Origin: Penaeicola halotolerans
Lineage (GTDB): Bacteria; Bacteroidota; Bacteroidia; Cytophagales; Cyclobacteriaceae
Length of the DNA: 64,000 nt
Reading direction: 5' to 3'
Assembly: GCF_016464625.1 (NCBI RefSeq)
Contig: NZ_JAEAGO010000003.1
Coordinates: 434,001-498,000, forward strand
Position 1 is the stretch's first letter. Every line of letters begins with the position of its first letter. The notes under the pieces were generated by a model. The model was given only the letters and a program-made list of their open reading frames with translations, made no database searches and had not been told where the DNA came from. Of this stretch, positions 40,101 to 48,148 are shown one piece after another. The position numbers and the translations under genes were made by a program.

Positions 40101-40878
40101 TCAAGCTAATCATCAGCACTCTAATCAAAATCAAAATAGCTGTAGTATACACTAGTGCTAAAAACTTCCTATTCTTTCTCCAAAATGGTGTGATGAAATT
40201 GATCGAAAAAATAGTAAGCAAAGCAAATAGTGACACGGAGAAAATCAAAGCGGCACTGTTGATACCAGATTTATTAAGCGCATATCCTGATCTGAATGAG
40301 ACAGCAAACAAAAACTCACCATTAGGATCGGTGATTTGTTCAAAAAACTCATTTTCTACACTACTAATGACGAGGTTGTCATTGCCAAATACTGATGGGT
40401 CATAGCCTCCATTGATATATTGATTGACCAATTGTATATTTCTGTAAAGCGGTATCAGTTGAACAATCCGATACTGATCGCCACTACTTATCTCTATTAA
40501 TGAGGTTTTACTAATAAATTTCCCTGAGGTATTTTCTACCAACCTGATCAAGTCGCTATCACGCGTCTCTACATTTTGTGGGATGTATTCATTATCTGAC
40601 CAGTAAAGCAACTTATCATCACGATAGACGAAAAAAGCATGATTAGTAGGGATGTTTAAATAAGTAAAAGTGACCGTATCTCTAGCATTGATCCTGTTAG
40701 CAATCAAGGTAGAGTCCTGTGTTAATTCTTCAAATAATTGATCGATGTTTGACTGAACAGTCTTTCTAAATAGCTCCTTTTGCTGCAGCTCATCAGAGCT
40801 GTCATAAAACCAAAAATACCCTGTAATAAAAAGGGCTATGGCGGACAAAAATATATAGATAAATCGCTTCAAATTCAC
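37177..40878 (-). CDS. NtrY-like sensor histidine kinase
   Basis: 1233 residues. The start is GTG at 40878, directly after an in-frame TGA, so it cannot extend upstream; a TTG three codons in is the only near alternative. An N-terminal helix (about 5-23) leads to a periplasmic sensor region, then a block of about nine membrane helices (about 210-480), a second extracytoplasmic part, another helix near 755 and one near 920, a HAMP-like linker, HisKA with His about 1025 in AHEIKNPLTPMKLTLQHM, and an HATPase domain with NLVINGIQAVP, VKDNGQGIP and GSGLGLAIVKRGVE. The pattern is of the NtrY type. No response regulator gene is adjacent. It directly precedes the large barrel gene, which suggests envelope sensing; that is inference. 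Confidence 0.9.
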   Translation of the reverse strand: MNLKRFIYIFLSAIALFITGYFWFYDSSDELQQKELFRKTVQSNIDQLFEELTQDSTLIANRINARDTVTFTYLNIPTNHAFFVYRDDKLLYWSDNEYIPQNVETRDSDLIRLVENTSGKFISKTSLIEISSGDQYRIVQLIPLYRNIQLVNQYINGGYDPSVFGNDNLVISSVENEFFEQITDPNGEFLFAVSFRSGYALNKSGINSAALIFSVSLFALLTIFSINFITPFWRKNRKFLALVYTTAILILIRVLMISLKIPFGFFDLDLFDPKFYAASIINPSLGDLLLNILALGVIVTLGFSIIAENYFLKKFRKFTLRHPIGFWYIIAYAVSLGFGIFYYLLYRSLLFNSQWSLDISSIADFDVFKLISYLIIFMGGAFYILMLLLGINMVVFARNRLKHEPYTVLVIFAVIALAFDYATGLEMRTLIIFHVLALLFVITLRLYQNIFSFSFSTFLTLFFGAMICAMIGVFALYKHQELAAINDKQKFSNQLLIDNDILGEFLLAEVMDNIRSDVFIRSKLAEPFGNKEVIERKIKRVYLGSYFDKYDAFVYIFNSRGDLYNRRSGADNLRNLMRKFVKFENQTAVTNLYFSRDQDQNFNKNYFGIVDINRNNVQIGTVAIELRQRRLLASSVFPKLLIDNRYVNSDPNQDFDYAIYENKRLMLSVGNINYRTVVTPEFFESRRLREVGIRKGGYHHMAFDTGEDEMVIVSSPLYEPRLFIADFSLILLIFILMTIVVVVLFESLKGFRHYTLNYSTKIQLYLNLAFFLPMLIVSAVTVTLVSRSYTQDLTRQYFDKAQLIKENISRSLETYFSGEMDIEELEGQLYALSGTTNSDINVYDQEGRLLSGNQPAIYEKKILSDLINPIAFSQIKEQYNTRIIIDEQIGKLDFKTVYMALRSPNGDKLNAIIGIPFFESASELNRLRTDVLGNIINIFIIILIIFLVVSYFASQNLTSPFKLIAQKIKSTSLEKNEPMFWPNKDEIGLLVGEYNKMLEKLEASRESMAASEKETAWREMAKQVAHEIKNPLTPMKLTLQHMRRLQMEGKLDDPKQLERPVNTLLEQIDTLSDIATSFSDFAKMPLPKNEKIDLAKVLRQIETLFRNHEKGSVICQGIKGEIYVLGDEKLFGRVFSNLVINGIQAVPDDQVAEIKITARQSEGKVKITVKDNGQGIPSHLREKVFVPNFSTKTEGSGLGLAIVKRGVENAGGKIWFDSKEGAGTTFYLEFLLV

Positions 40879-40945
40879 TCAGCTAATATGTTGTCAATTT
40901 AATAAAAATAAAATACCCGATAGTCATATCGGGCACTTAGCTGAG
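40878..40945. terminator. Nested inverted repeat and terminator between the kinase and respiratory operon
   Basis: An inner hairpin CCCGATA-gtca-TATCGGG (40916-40933), followed on the minus strand by an AT-rich, T-rich run, is the terminator of the respiratory operon. It is enclosed by outer arms CTCAGCTAA (40878-40886) and TTAGCTGAG (40937-40945). The left outer arm touches the GTG start of the histidine kinase. Confidence 0.75.
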
Positions 40946-40958
40946 ATTATTTATATTT

Positions 40959-41219
40959 TCAACGCTTTATAAAGCGCATGGCTTTTAGTTTGTTTTTCTT
41001 ACTACTCCTGTACCAAAAGAAGCCTATCACCATTGCCATCAAATAGGGCATGACAAAAAGATAAAGAATACCGAAATTTAAGCCTGAAGCTACAGAAGTA
41101 TCTCCTGCACTGACATTATTTTCTACAGAAACCCTACACATGGCACACTGTGCAGAGGCACTTATCTGAACTAATAGTAGCGAACAGGCTATGACTAATG
41201 ATTTCAAAAACTTTCTCAT
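40959..41219 (-). CDS. Small membrane protein with CAMC motif, last gene of respiratory operon
   Basis: 86 residues. A signal sequence (MRKFLKSLVIACSLLLVQIS) ends before SAQCAMCRVSVENN, so the CAMC pair would face the periplasm. A second helix (about residues 47-68, LNFGILYLFVMPYLMAMVIG) and a basic tail follow. It is placed at the end of the cox operon. The CxxC pair could bind copper or heme or exchange disulfides during oxidase assembly; I infer this from position and motif only. Confidence 0.7.
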   Translation of the reverse strand: MRKFLKSLVIACSLLLVQISASAQCAMCRVSVENNVSAGDTSVASGLNFGILYLFVMPYLMAMVIGFFWYRSSKKNKLKAMRFIKR

Positions 41220-41269
41220 GACTCCTTTAGATTACTAAGTATTAAACGTCAAATGTCTGGACTGAGTTC

Positions 41270-41818
41270 TTAAAATGAATAATATGGACTGATCATCAAA
41301 TATACAATCACTCCTGTCACAGACACATAAAGCCATATAGGAAAAGTCCATTTGACGATCTTTTTGTGCTTCTCTATCTTCTGCGTCAACGCAAAGTAAA
41401 AGGCAAAGAGAACAAAAGGAACTACGATAGCGGCTAATAAAATATGACTAAGCAATACCACATAGTATATAGTTCTAATAGCGCCCTCCCCACCAAAACT
41501 AGTCGATGGAGCACTTGCGTGATATACTACATATGATACCAAAAATAATGCTCCCAAGACAAAAGCAGATGACATCACTGCTCTATGCTGGTTGATCATT
41601 TTCTTTTTGATAAAAATAAAACCAAGAATGAGCAGTACTGAAGTCAGGGAATTGATGACTGCATTGATTTTTGGCAAAAGGTAAACCCACTCCGCACTTA
41701 AGCTTAATTTAGCTGGCACAAATAGAAGCACTGCTACGACAATCGGAATCAAAACAGAGACGATAGCGATCAATCTGCTGTATTTTTTATCTACTTGATT
41801 TGATGATAATGTACTCAT
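41270..41818 (-). CDS. DUF420 membrane protein, oxidase-associated
   Basis: 182 residues, about five membrane helices, with the DUF420 signature: KINAVINSLTSVLLILGFIF, the NQHRAVMSSAF His-containing segment, VSYVVYHASAP and VLLSHILLAAIVVPFVLFAF. DUF420 proteins (related to CtaM/YozB) are needed for cytochrome oxidase assembly in other bacteria. The start overlaps the SCO1 stop by one base (TAATG), so translation is probably coupled. Confidence 0.88.
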   Translation of the reverse strand: MSTLSSNQVDKKYSRLIAIVSVLIPIVVAVLLFVPAKLSLSAEWVYLLPKINAVINSLTSVLLILGFIFIKKKMINQHRAVMSSAFVLGALFLVSYVVYHASAPSTSFGGEGAIRTIYYVVLLSHILLAAIVVPFVLFAFYFALTQKIEKHKKIVKWTFPIWLYVSVTGVIVYLMISPYYSF

Positions 41819-42483
41819 TACTCTGCTAGATTATATTCGTATAATAGTATTTTGATCTCTAATATCAACCTGTCCACCTCTTCACGATTGGTACCACTGT
41901 AATAGCCTCTAATCCTTCTTTCTTTATCTACTAAGACAAACTTATCACTATGGACAAATTCATCAGGATCACCATTACCATCTATAGTAGGTAGCGCAAA
42001 TCCACAGGTAGCCAATTCATAAATATTGTCTTTATCACCCGTCAAAAAGTGCCAAAAACCATCAATCGCTTGGTGTTTCTGTGCATAAGATTTTAACACT
42101 TCTACTGAGTCATAAGTAGGATCTACGCTGACCGATAGGATTTGAATATTAGGATTATCCTTGAAAGCATCCTGCACACGCTCCATTTGACTAGACATGA
42201 TCGGACAGATACTAGGACATGAAGTGAAGAAAAAATCAACAATAGTGATTTTGTCATTTAATGATGTCCCTTCTATTACCTGATTAGACTGATTTGTCAA
42301 AGAAAAATTCGGAACTAAGTACTGGGTAGAATCACTAGGACAATCCCCATAAATAGTGGATAAACCACTCTCATAAAATACTGGCACTGAATAATGATTC
42401 TCCCCAAAAGTCCTTAAAAACAAGTAAATAAGCACTGGGATCATCAGTATGCAAATAAGTACTAGAGCCTTGAGTAATTTCAT
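41818..42483 (-). CDS. SCO1/SenC family copper chaperone
   Basis: 221 residues from the ATG at 42483; the upstream ATG at 42531 would add 16 residues before the membrane anchor. One N-terminal helix (LKALVLICILMIPVLIYLFL) anchors a periplasmic thioredoxin-like domain. The copper site is complete: CPSIC inside FFFTSCPSICPIMSS, and the His in DEFVHSDKF. It delivers copper to the CuA centre of subunit II. It lies after the oxidase genes of the operon. Confidence 0.95.
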   Translation of the reverse strand: MKLLKALVLICILMIPVLIYLFLRTFGENHYSVPVFYESGLSTIYGDCPSDSTQYLVPNFSLTNQSNQVIEGTSLNDKITIVDFFFTSCPSICPIMSSQMERVQDAFKDNPNIQILSVSVDPTYDSVEVLKSYAQKHQAIDGFWHFLTGDKDNIYELATCGFALPTIDGNGDPDEFVHSDKFVLVDKERRIRGYYSGTNREEVDRLILEIKILLYEYNLAE

Positions 42484-42557
42484 ATTGCGTTTATTAGACA
42501 ACAAAAAAATAGGTTGAAGTTCACACCCCAACCTACCTTTTTTCTATAAATTTTATT

Positions 42558-42887
42558 TTATCTGTAGATGGAGATGGCACCACCTTCATTGAGTAACGCT
42601 ATCACTAACCATACTACAAATAGCAATGGGATCACGATAGACCAGAAAAGTGCTTTAGACTCTTCCTTTAAGTGCATAAACTCCATCACGATGTAGGCTG
42701 CTTTCACCAAGGTCAACCCAATGAAGATTGAGTAAAGCAATAATCCTCTCTCCATGGTGAAAGCAAAAACGAATTCTACTAAAGTCACTACCAATAGGAT
42801 CAAAGCGATCTTCCAGATCTTCTGGATTTTCTCTTTGTTAGCTGGTATTACTTCTAATGTCTTGTGTTGATTGTCAAATGAATCCAT
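42558..42887 (-). CDS. Cytochrome c oxidase subunit IV
   Basis: 109 residues with three membrane helices (about 25-45, 50-68, 80-100) and a typical EFMHLKEES motif at about 68-76. Prokaryotic COX4 type. A small structural subunit of the caa3-type oxidase, following the two subunit III genes. Confidence 0.88.
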   Translation of the reverse strand: MDSFDNQHKTLEVIPANKEKIQKIWKIALILLVVTLVEFVFAFTMERGLLLYSIFIGLTLVKAAYIVMEFMHLKEESKALFWSIVIPLLFVVWLVIALLNEGGAISIYR

Positions 42888-42910
42888 GACTATGATATTT
42901 TAAAATTTCG

Positions 42911-43678
42911 TTAAATCAAATAAAAGAATGTGAAGACAAAGACCCATACTAAGTCTACAAAGTGCCAGTAAAGACCTACTTTCTCTACCATTTCATAGTG
43001 TCCTCTTTGCTCTAACTTGCCTACTGCCGCTTGATAAAAGATCAAGAAATTAAAGGCTACACCTGAAAACACGTGGAATCCATGGAAACCTGTGATAAAG
43101 AAAAACAGTTGAGCGAATGCTGCTGGCCCATATTCATTAACGCTGAGATTAGCTCCTTTTACTGTCTGAGACACCCAGTCTCCATCTATCAAAAATCTAA
43201 AAGTAGAGCCTGTGTCTGTACCGTGAATAAAGTGATTCCACTCCCAAGCCTGACAGCCCAAGAAAGCAAAACCTCCAACTACCGTCCAAAGCATCCACTT
43301 TACTACAGCATCTTTATCATTTCTATGTCCTGCTTCTACTGCTAATACCATAGTTACTGAACTTAGGATGAGGATAAAAGTCATCAAACCTACGAAACCA
43401 AGTGGAATATGTACACCATGAAGGAACGGGAAGGCATCAAATACAAGCTCTGGCACTGGCCAGTACTCATTAGACCCTACAAAATCCTCCGCTGGCCCAG
43501 CATATCCTGGGTAAGTAAATCTGATCATTCCATAAGCTACCAGTAATGCAGAGAATGTAAAAGCATCTGATAACAAGAAAAACCACATCATCAGCTTACC
43601 ATAACTCGCATTAAGCGGCTCATTACCTCCGCCCCAAACTTTACGCTTTGGGCCATCTAAAACTGCAGTAGTTGACAT
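42911..43678 (-). CDS. Cytochrome c oxidase subunit III
   Basis: 255 residues. Helices typical of subunit III, with YGKLMMWFFLLSDAFTFSAL at the start, FHGFHVFSGVAFNFLIF in the middle and the end YWHFVDLVWVFVFTFFY. A cytoplasmic N-terminus of about 20 residues. Subunit III stabilises the oxidase and channels protons or oxygen. It directly follows a second, shorter subunit III gene. Confidence 0.93.
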   Translation of the reverse strand: MSTTAVLDGPKRKVWGGGNEPLNASYGKLMMWFFLLSDAFTFSALLVAYGMIRFTYPGYAGPAEDFVGSNEYWPVPELVFDAFPFLHGVHIPLGFVGLMTFILILSSVTMVLAVEAGHRNDKDAVVKWMLWTVVGGFAFLGCQAWEWNHFIHGTDTGSTFRFLIDGDWVSQTVKGANLSVNEYGPAAFAQLFFFITGFHGFHVFSGVAFNFLIFYQAAVGKLEQRGHYEMVEKVGLYWHFVDLVWVFVFTFFYLI

Positions 43679-43705
43679 ATTTCAGTAGTTAAAACTATTT
43701 GTTAA

Positions 43706-44293
43706 TTAATGATTCAATAATAAAAAGACGAAAAGGTAAATCCAAAGCCCACCTAGGAAATGCCAGTAGGTAACACACATTTCCATCCTAGTCATGTTCT
43801 TGGAGTGTACTTTATATTTGTAAGACGAAATTAATACAATTATTAGAAATATCACACCAGAAATCAGGTGAACCGCATGAAGTCCTGTGATAACATATAA
43901 AAATGAGGCAGATATATTACTCCCCACGAAAAATAAATCAGCATCAACTAATACTCCCCAAGCTTCCCACTGACCTACTAAGAAAGCAAAACCCAAAACG
44001 GTAGTCAGCCACATCGCTAATTTCACTTGCCCTAAATTGTCCTTTTGGGCTGCAGTGTATGCCCAGTGCATAGTCGCACTACTAAGTATAATGATACCAC
44101 TATTGACATAAAACAAAGTAGGTAAATCAAAAATAAGCCAGTTACCTTCCCCTTGCCTTACGATGTAAGCACTCGTCATCGCAGCAAAAAGCATCACCAC
44201 TGTGACAATAAAAAGCCACAATGCAAACTTTTGAGGATGCATCGAAAGCGGCTGCTCTGCCTCTTCTACTGTATTTATTTTATCTATACTCAT
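43706..44293 (-). CDS. Heme-copper oxidase subunit III-like protein
   Basis: 195 residues, about five helices, with FALWLFIVTVVMLFAAMTSA, LYVITGLHAVHLISGVIFLI and a final YWHFLGGLWIYLFVFLLLNH. It is a shorter relative of the next gene (42911-43678), lacking some of its extramembrane stretches. Both are probably in the same caa3-type oxidase, a common pair in Bacteroidota. Confidence 0.9.
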   Translation of the reverse strand: MSIDKINTVEEAEQPLSMHPQKFALWLFIVTVVMLFAAMTSAYIVRQGEGNWLIFDLPTLFYVNSGIIILSSATMHWAYTAAQKDNLGQVKLAMWLTTVLGFAFLVGQWEAWGVLVDADLFFVGSNISASFLYVITGLHAVHLISGVIFLIIVLISSYKYKVHSKNMTRMEMCVTYWHFLGGLWIYLFVFLLLNH

Positions 44294-44294
44294 A

Positions 44295-45191
44295 CTAAAC
44301 TTTATCTAATAAATAAGCAATCTGTACTATAGGCAAATACAAGAATGATCCAAACATGATCCTGAGGGCTGATTTTTTAGAGCAGTCTTTCATCAAAGAA
44401 AATGTCTGCGCCAAAAAGAGTACACCACATATCGTAGCTACTATGCCAGAGTTCAACCCAGTAAAACCAAAATAAGTAGGCAATAAACCTAGAGGTAGTA
44501 AGAACAGCGTATAAATCATTATTTGAATAGCTGTATTAAGATCCTTACGACCACCCATCGGCAAAAGTTTAAAACCGGCCTTCTTATAGTCATCATCCCC
44601 TACCCAAGCGATTGCCCAGAAGTGAGGAAACTGCCATATGAACTGTATGCCGAAAATAATCAAAGCTTCATAACTGATACTCCCTGTAGCAGCAGTCCAA
44701 CCTAGCAATGGAGGCATAGCTCCTGGTATAGCTCCTACAAATACTGCTATCGGACCTACCTTTTTCAAAGGAGTATAAACAAATACGTACAATACTAAAC
44801 TAGTGATGGCCAGTACTGTGGTCAATAAATTAGTAAAAGCATAAAGTAGTGTAAATCCTATAAGACCTGTAAAGATCACAAACCATAAAGCCTCCTGTAC
44901 ACTGATAGACTTAGTAGGTAGCGGCCTGTTTTGAGTTCGCGTCATCAGCTTATCGACATCTCTTTCGATGATTTCATTAGCGGCACACGAAGCACCACTT
45001 ACCAGAAACCCACCAATCATAGTCATGGCAAACTGAAACCAATCAATCTGACCATTAAAACCTAATATGTAACCGAAACCACAAGAGAATGCTACTAAAG
45101 CCGATAAACGAAATTTTAGTAAATCATTATAAGCCTTTAATCGACTTACGACTATGGCTTGTAGGGTTATAGAAAGCTCGTTTGACTGCAT
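44295..45191 (-). CDS. ctaB: Heme O synthase (protoheme IX farnesyltransferase)
   Basis: 298 residues. Adds a farnesyl group to heme B to make heme O. The UbiA-family Asp-rich motif is present as NEIIERDVDKLMTRTQNRPL (about 68-87), with the second motif in WVGDDDYKKAGFKLLP (about 196-211). About nine membrane helices. The start overlaps the ctaA stop by one base (TGATG). Confidence 0.96.
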   Translation of the reverse strand: MQSNELSITLQAIVVSRLKAYNDLLKFRLSALVAFSCGFGYILGFNGQIDWFQFAMTMIGGFLVSGASCAANEIIERDVDKLMTRTQNRPLPTKSISVQEALWFVIFTGLIGFTLLYAFTNLLTTVLAITSLVLYVFVYTPLKKVGPIAVFVGAIPGAMPPLLGWTAATGSISYEALIIFGIQFIWQFPHFWAIAWVGDDDYKKAGFKLLPMGGRKDLNTAIQIMIYTLFLLPLGLLPTYFGFTGLNSGIVATICGVLFLAQTFSLMKDCSKKSALRIMFGSFLYLPIVQIAYLLDKV

Positions 45192-46273
45192 CAGATTATT
45201 TTACTTTTGGCTAATAGCCTGTGCTGATAATTAAGGTGCAAAATTAACAGAAATTCGACACCTATGATAAGAGTACCCACTAATAAATGTATTGGCTGCA
45301 CAAATGCTGGTATAGCAAAATATGCCATGGCTGCGCCAGTACCTATTTCTATAAGCATTAATGCCAAGATAAAATTCCCCATTTGAGAAATTCTTGACCT
45401 ACTTGGAGTGATTTGATACAACTTGACTATCAGATAGATGTGTATACCTAATAGTACGAGAGAAAAGGATCTGTGGATGATAAAATCAATACCCAAATTA
45501 TCAATCCATCGCTCTCTAAAGAGATTGTCAAAAGAAGATGCAATGACATCAAGCGATTCTCTCACTTGTGTACCTAACATGATCTGTATAAACATCAATA
45601 CTAAGGCTATCCATAATAGTGCAAATAGTCTGGGTTGCGGCTTATCGATATTTTCTTTATACACTTTCCCAAGAGTAAGGCTTTGAAAGTATATCCAAAT
45701 CAAAACTCCTACAATTACGATAGCCAACACCATATGTACAGTAATAGTCCATTGAAGAAGGTTAGTACTGACTACGATTGATCCAAACCATCCTTGGATC
45801 CCTGTAAGCACCATAGCGACAAGAGCGATGATGCTGATAATAGGCTTAGAAGAAAAAAAGTTTAAAGAGTAGATGAAGGTTGCGAAAATCAATAAACCAA
45901 TGATTGCACCTATTAATCTATTGACATACTCTGTCCATGTTTTGGCCACATTGAACTCTTCTTCAATGAGAATAGACTTATCTGATCTGATTTTTTGAGC
46001 TTGCTCATCTAGACCAACTAATTCCAAATAAGAAATGAACTTAATGTTTTTTTCAGCACGAAGGGCTGCATATTGATCTTGATAATCAACAGGGAGTTGA
46101 TCAACAGAAGTAGGAGGCACCCAACTGCCAAAGCATTTTGGCCAATCTGGGCAACCCATTCCAGAGCCAGTAGACCTGACGATCCCACCTACTAAAATAA
46201 GGAAGTATACTGCAATAACAGTCAGGAGGCTGAGCCTCCTGAAGTTATTGATTTTTTTAATGTTTATGCTCAT
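45191..46273 (-). CDS. ctaA: Heme A synthase
   Basis: 360 residues, about eight helices. Oxidises heme O to heme A. Signatures: GGIVRSTGSGMGCPDWPKCF (residues about 29-48), EYVNRLIGAIIG (about 113-124) with conserved Glu/Arg, a His-containing HMVLAIVIVGVLIWIYF helix, and HRSFSLVLLGIHIYL and PIHLLVGTLII in the second half. The start overlaps the end of cox1 by 17 bases; ATG at 46273 is kept because the signature lies just behind it. Confidence 0.95.
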   Translation of the reverse strand: MSINIKKINNFRRLSLLTVIAVYFLILVGGIVRSTGSGMGCPDWPKCFGSWVPPTSVDQLPVDYQDQYAALRAEKNIKFISYLELVGLDEQAQKIRSDKSILIEEEFNVAKTWTEYVNRLIGAIIGLLIFATFIYSLNFFSSKPIISIIALVAMVLTGIQGWFGSIVVSTNLLQWTITVHMVLAIVIVGVLIWIYFQSLTLGKVYKENIDKPQPRLFALLWIALVLMFIQIMLGTQVRESLDVIASSFDNLFRERWIDNLGIDFIIHRSFSLVLLGIHIYLIVKLYQITPSRSRISQMGNFILALMLIEIGTGAAMAYFAIPAFVQPIHLLVGTLIIGVEFLLILHLNYQHRLLAKSKII

Positions 46274-48134
46274 TAGCTACTACGACATCATCCGCTGCAT
46301 CTTCTCTCTCCTCATCTACAAACTGCTGCTCGTGCGGTAAGTTAGACTCAGGAGTTTGAGAGTAAGGCACTGTCTGAGGGATAAAGTCCTCTTCTGCACC
46401 TGGCTTAGAATAATCGTATGGCCATCTGTATACAGTTGGTATTTCACCAGGCCAGTTACCATGAACAGGCTCAAGTGGAGTAGTCCATTCAAGCGTATTT
46501 GATCTCCATGGATTAAGAGGTGCCTTTTTACCTCTATACATACTCCAGAAGAAGTTGAATAAGAATACAAACTGCGCTACAAAGGTCAAGATCGCAGCCA
46601 CAGAAACGAACATGTTCAAATCTGTAAAAGAGTTAGCAAACTCAAAGTTAGACCATGAATAATATCTTCTTGGGAATCCAGCAATACCGATGTAGTGCAT
46701 AGGGAAGAATACCATGTAAACACCTACGAATGTTAGCCAGAAGTGGATGTAACCCAATTTGGCATCCATCATCTTTCCAAACATTTTAGGGAACCAGTGG
46801 TAAACACCAGCCATCAAACCAAAGAATGAAGCCGAACCCATTACCAAGTGGAAGTGAGCTACTACAAAGTATGTATCGTGCAACTGGATGTCAATCGCTG
46901 AGTTTCCAAGGAATATACCAGTCAAACCACCAGAAATGAAGAACGATACAAGACCTATAGAAAATAGCATCGCTGGCGTGAAGATGATATTACCTTTCCA
47001 GAGTGTAGTTAAGTAATTAAATACTTTCACTGCTGAAGGTACTGCAATGATCAATGTCAAGAACATGAAGATTGAGCCTAGGAATGGATTCAAACCTGAC
47101 ACGAACATGTGGTGAGCCCATACTACGAAAGATAGTACAGTGATCCCCAACATAGAGATGATCATCGCCTTGTATCCAAAGATTGGTTTACGAGAATTCG
47201 TAGCAATAATCTCAGATGTGATACCAAGAGCAGGTAGAAGTACGATATATACCTCTGGGTGACCTAGGAACCAGAATAAGTGTTGGTAAAGGATAGGGCT
47301 ACCTCCCATGTTAGGAAGCGCTTCACCTTGAATGTAAATATCTGATAGGTAAAAGCTAGTACCAAAGCTTCTGTCAAATACTAATAACAATGCTGCAGCA
47401 AATAACACTGGGAACGAAAGGAGACCAATCACAGCTGTCAAAAAGAAAGCCCAGATCGTCAGTGGAAGTCTTGAGAAAGACATCCCCTTTGTTCTTAGGT
47501 TAATCACAGTAGCGATATAGTTGATACCTCCAAGAAGTGAAGAGACGATAAAGAATACCATCGCCACTAGCCAGAGTGTCATACCTAGGCCAGAACCTTG
47601 GATCGCTTGAGGAAGTGCACTCAGTGGCGGATACACAACCCATCCACCTGCAGCAGGACCTGTCTCTATAAATAAAGACGTCAACATGATCACACTTGAG
47701 AGGAAGAAGAACCAATAAGACAACATGTTCATGAAACCTGATGCCATGTCTCTTGCTCCGATCTGAAGTGGGATCAAGAAATTAGAGAATGTACCACTAA
47801 GACCTGCCGTCAATACAAAAAATACCATGATAGTACCATGCATCGTGACGAGGGCTAGGTAAAACTCAGGATCTAGACTTCCATCTACCTGAATCCACTC
47901 TCCTAATAGTGGTCTTAACCACTCCAACTTCATCTCTGGAAAGCCAAGTTGAAGTCTAAAGATGACAGAAAGAAAACCACCAATTAATGCCCATAACATA
48001 CCTGTAAGCAAAAACTGCTTACCGATCATTTTATGATCTGTACTGAAAATATATTTGGTGATAAAATTTTCTTTGTGCTCATGGTGCTCATCATGAGCAT
48101 GTGCACCTGCGGAAACATTAGCTGCTACTGACAT
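46257..48134 (-). CDS. Cytochrome c oxidase subunit I
   Basis: 625 residues. The catalytic subunit, reducing oxygen to water and pumping protons. All metal ligands are seen: MHGTIMVFFV (heme a His), FLGHPEVYIVLLP (CuB His and the cross-linked Tyr), VWAHHMFVSGLNP (CuB His pair) and VVAHFHLVMGSASFFG (heme ligands). An N-terminal His-rich segment (HAHDEHHEHKEN) and a long charged C-terminal tail also occur. A-type oxidase with the Tyr in the K-channel. It is co-transcribed with cox2 and ctaA. Confidence 0.98.
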   Translation of the reverse strand: MSVAANVSAGAHAHDEHHEHKENFITKYIFSTDHKMIGKQFLLTGMLWALIGGFLSVIFRLQLGFPEMKLEWLRPLLGEWIQVDGSLDPEFYLALVTMHGTIMVFFVLTAGLSGTFSNFLIPLQIGARDMASGFMNMLSYWFFFLSSVIMLTSLFIETGPAAGGWVVYPPLSALPQAIQGSGLGMTLWLVAMVFFIVSSLLGGINYIATVINLRTKGMSFSRLPLTIWAFFLTAVIGLLSFPVLFAAALLLVFDRSFGTSFYLSDIYIQGEALPNMGGSPILYQHLFWFLGHPEVYIVLLPALGITSEIIATNSRKPIFGYKAMIISMLGITVLSFVVWAHHMFVSGLNPFLGSIFMFLTLIIAVPSAVKVFNYLTTLWKGNIIFTPAMLFSIGLVSFFISGGLTGIFLGNSAIDIQLHDTYFVVAHFHLVMGSASFFGLMAGVYHWFPKMFGKMMDAKLGYIHFWLTFVGVYMVFFPMHYIGIAGFPRRYYSWSNFEFANSFTDLNMFVSVAAILTFVAQFVFLFNFFWSMYRGKKAPLNPWRSNTLEWTTPLEPVHGNWPGEIPTVYRWPYDYSKPGAEEDFIPQTVPYSQTPESNLPHEQQFVDEEREDAADDVVVANEHKH

Positions 48135-48148
48135 ATTCTACCTTTCTA

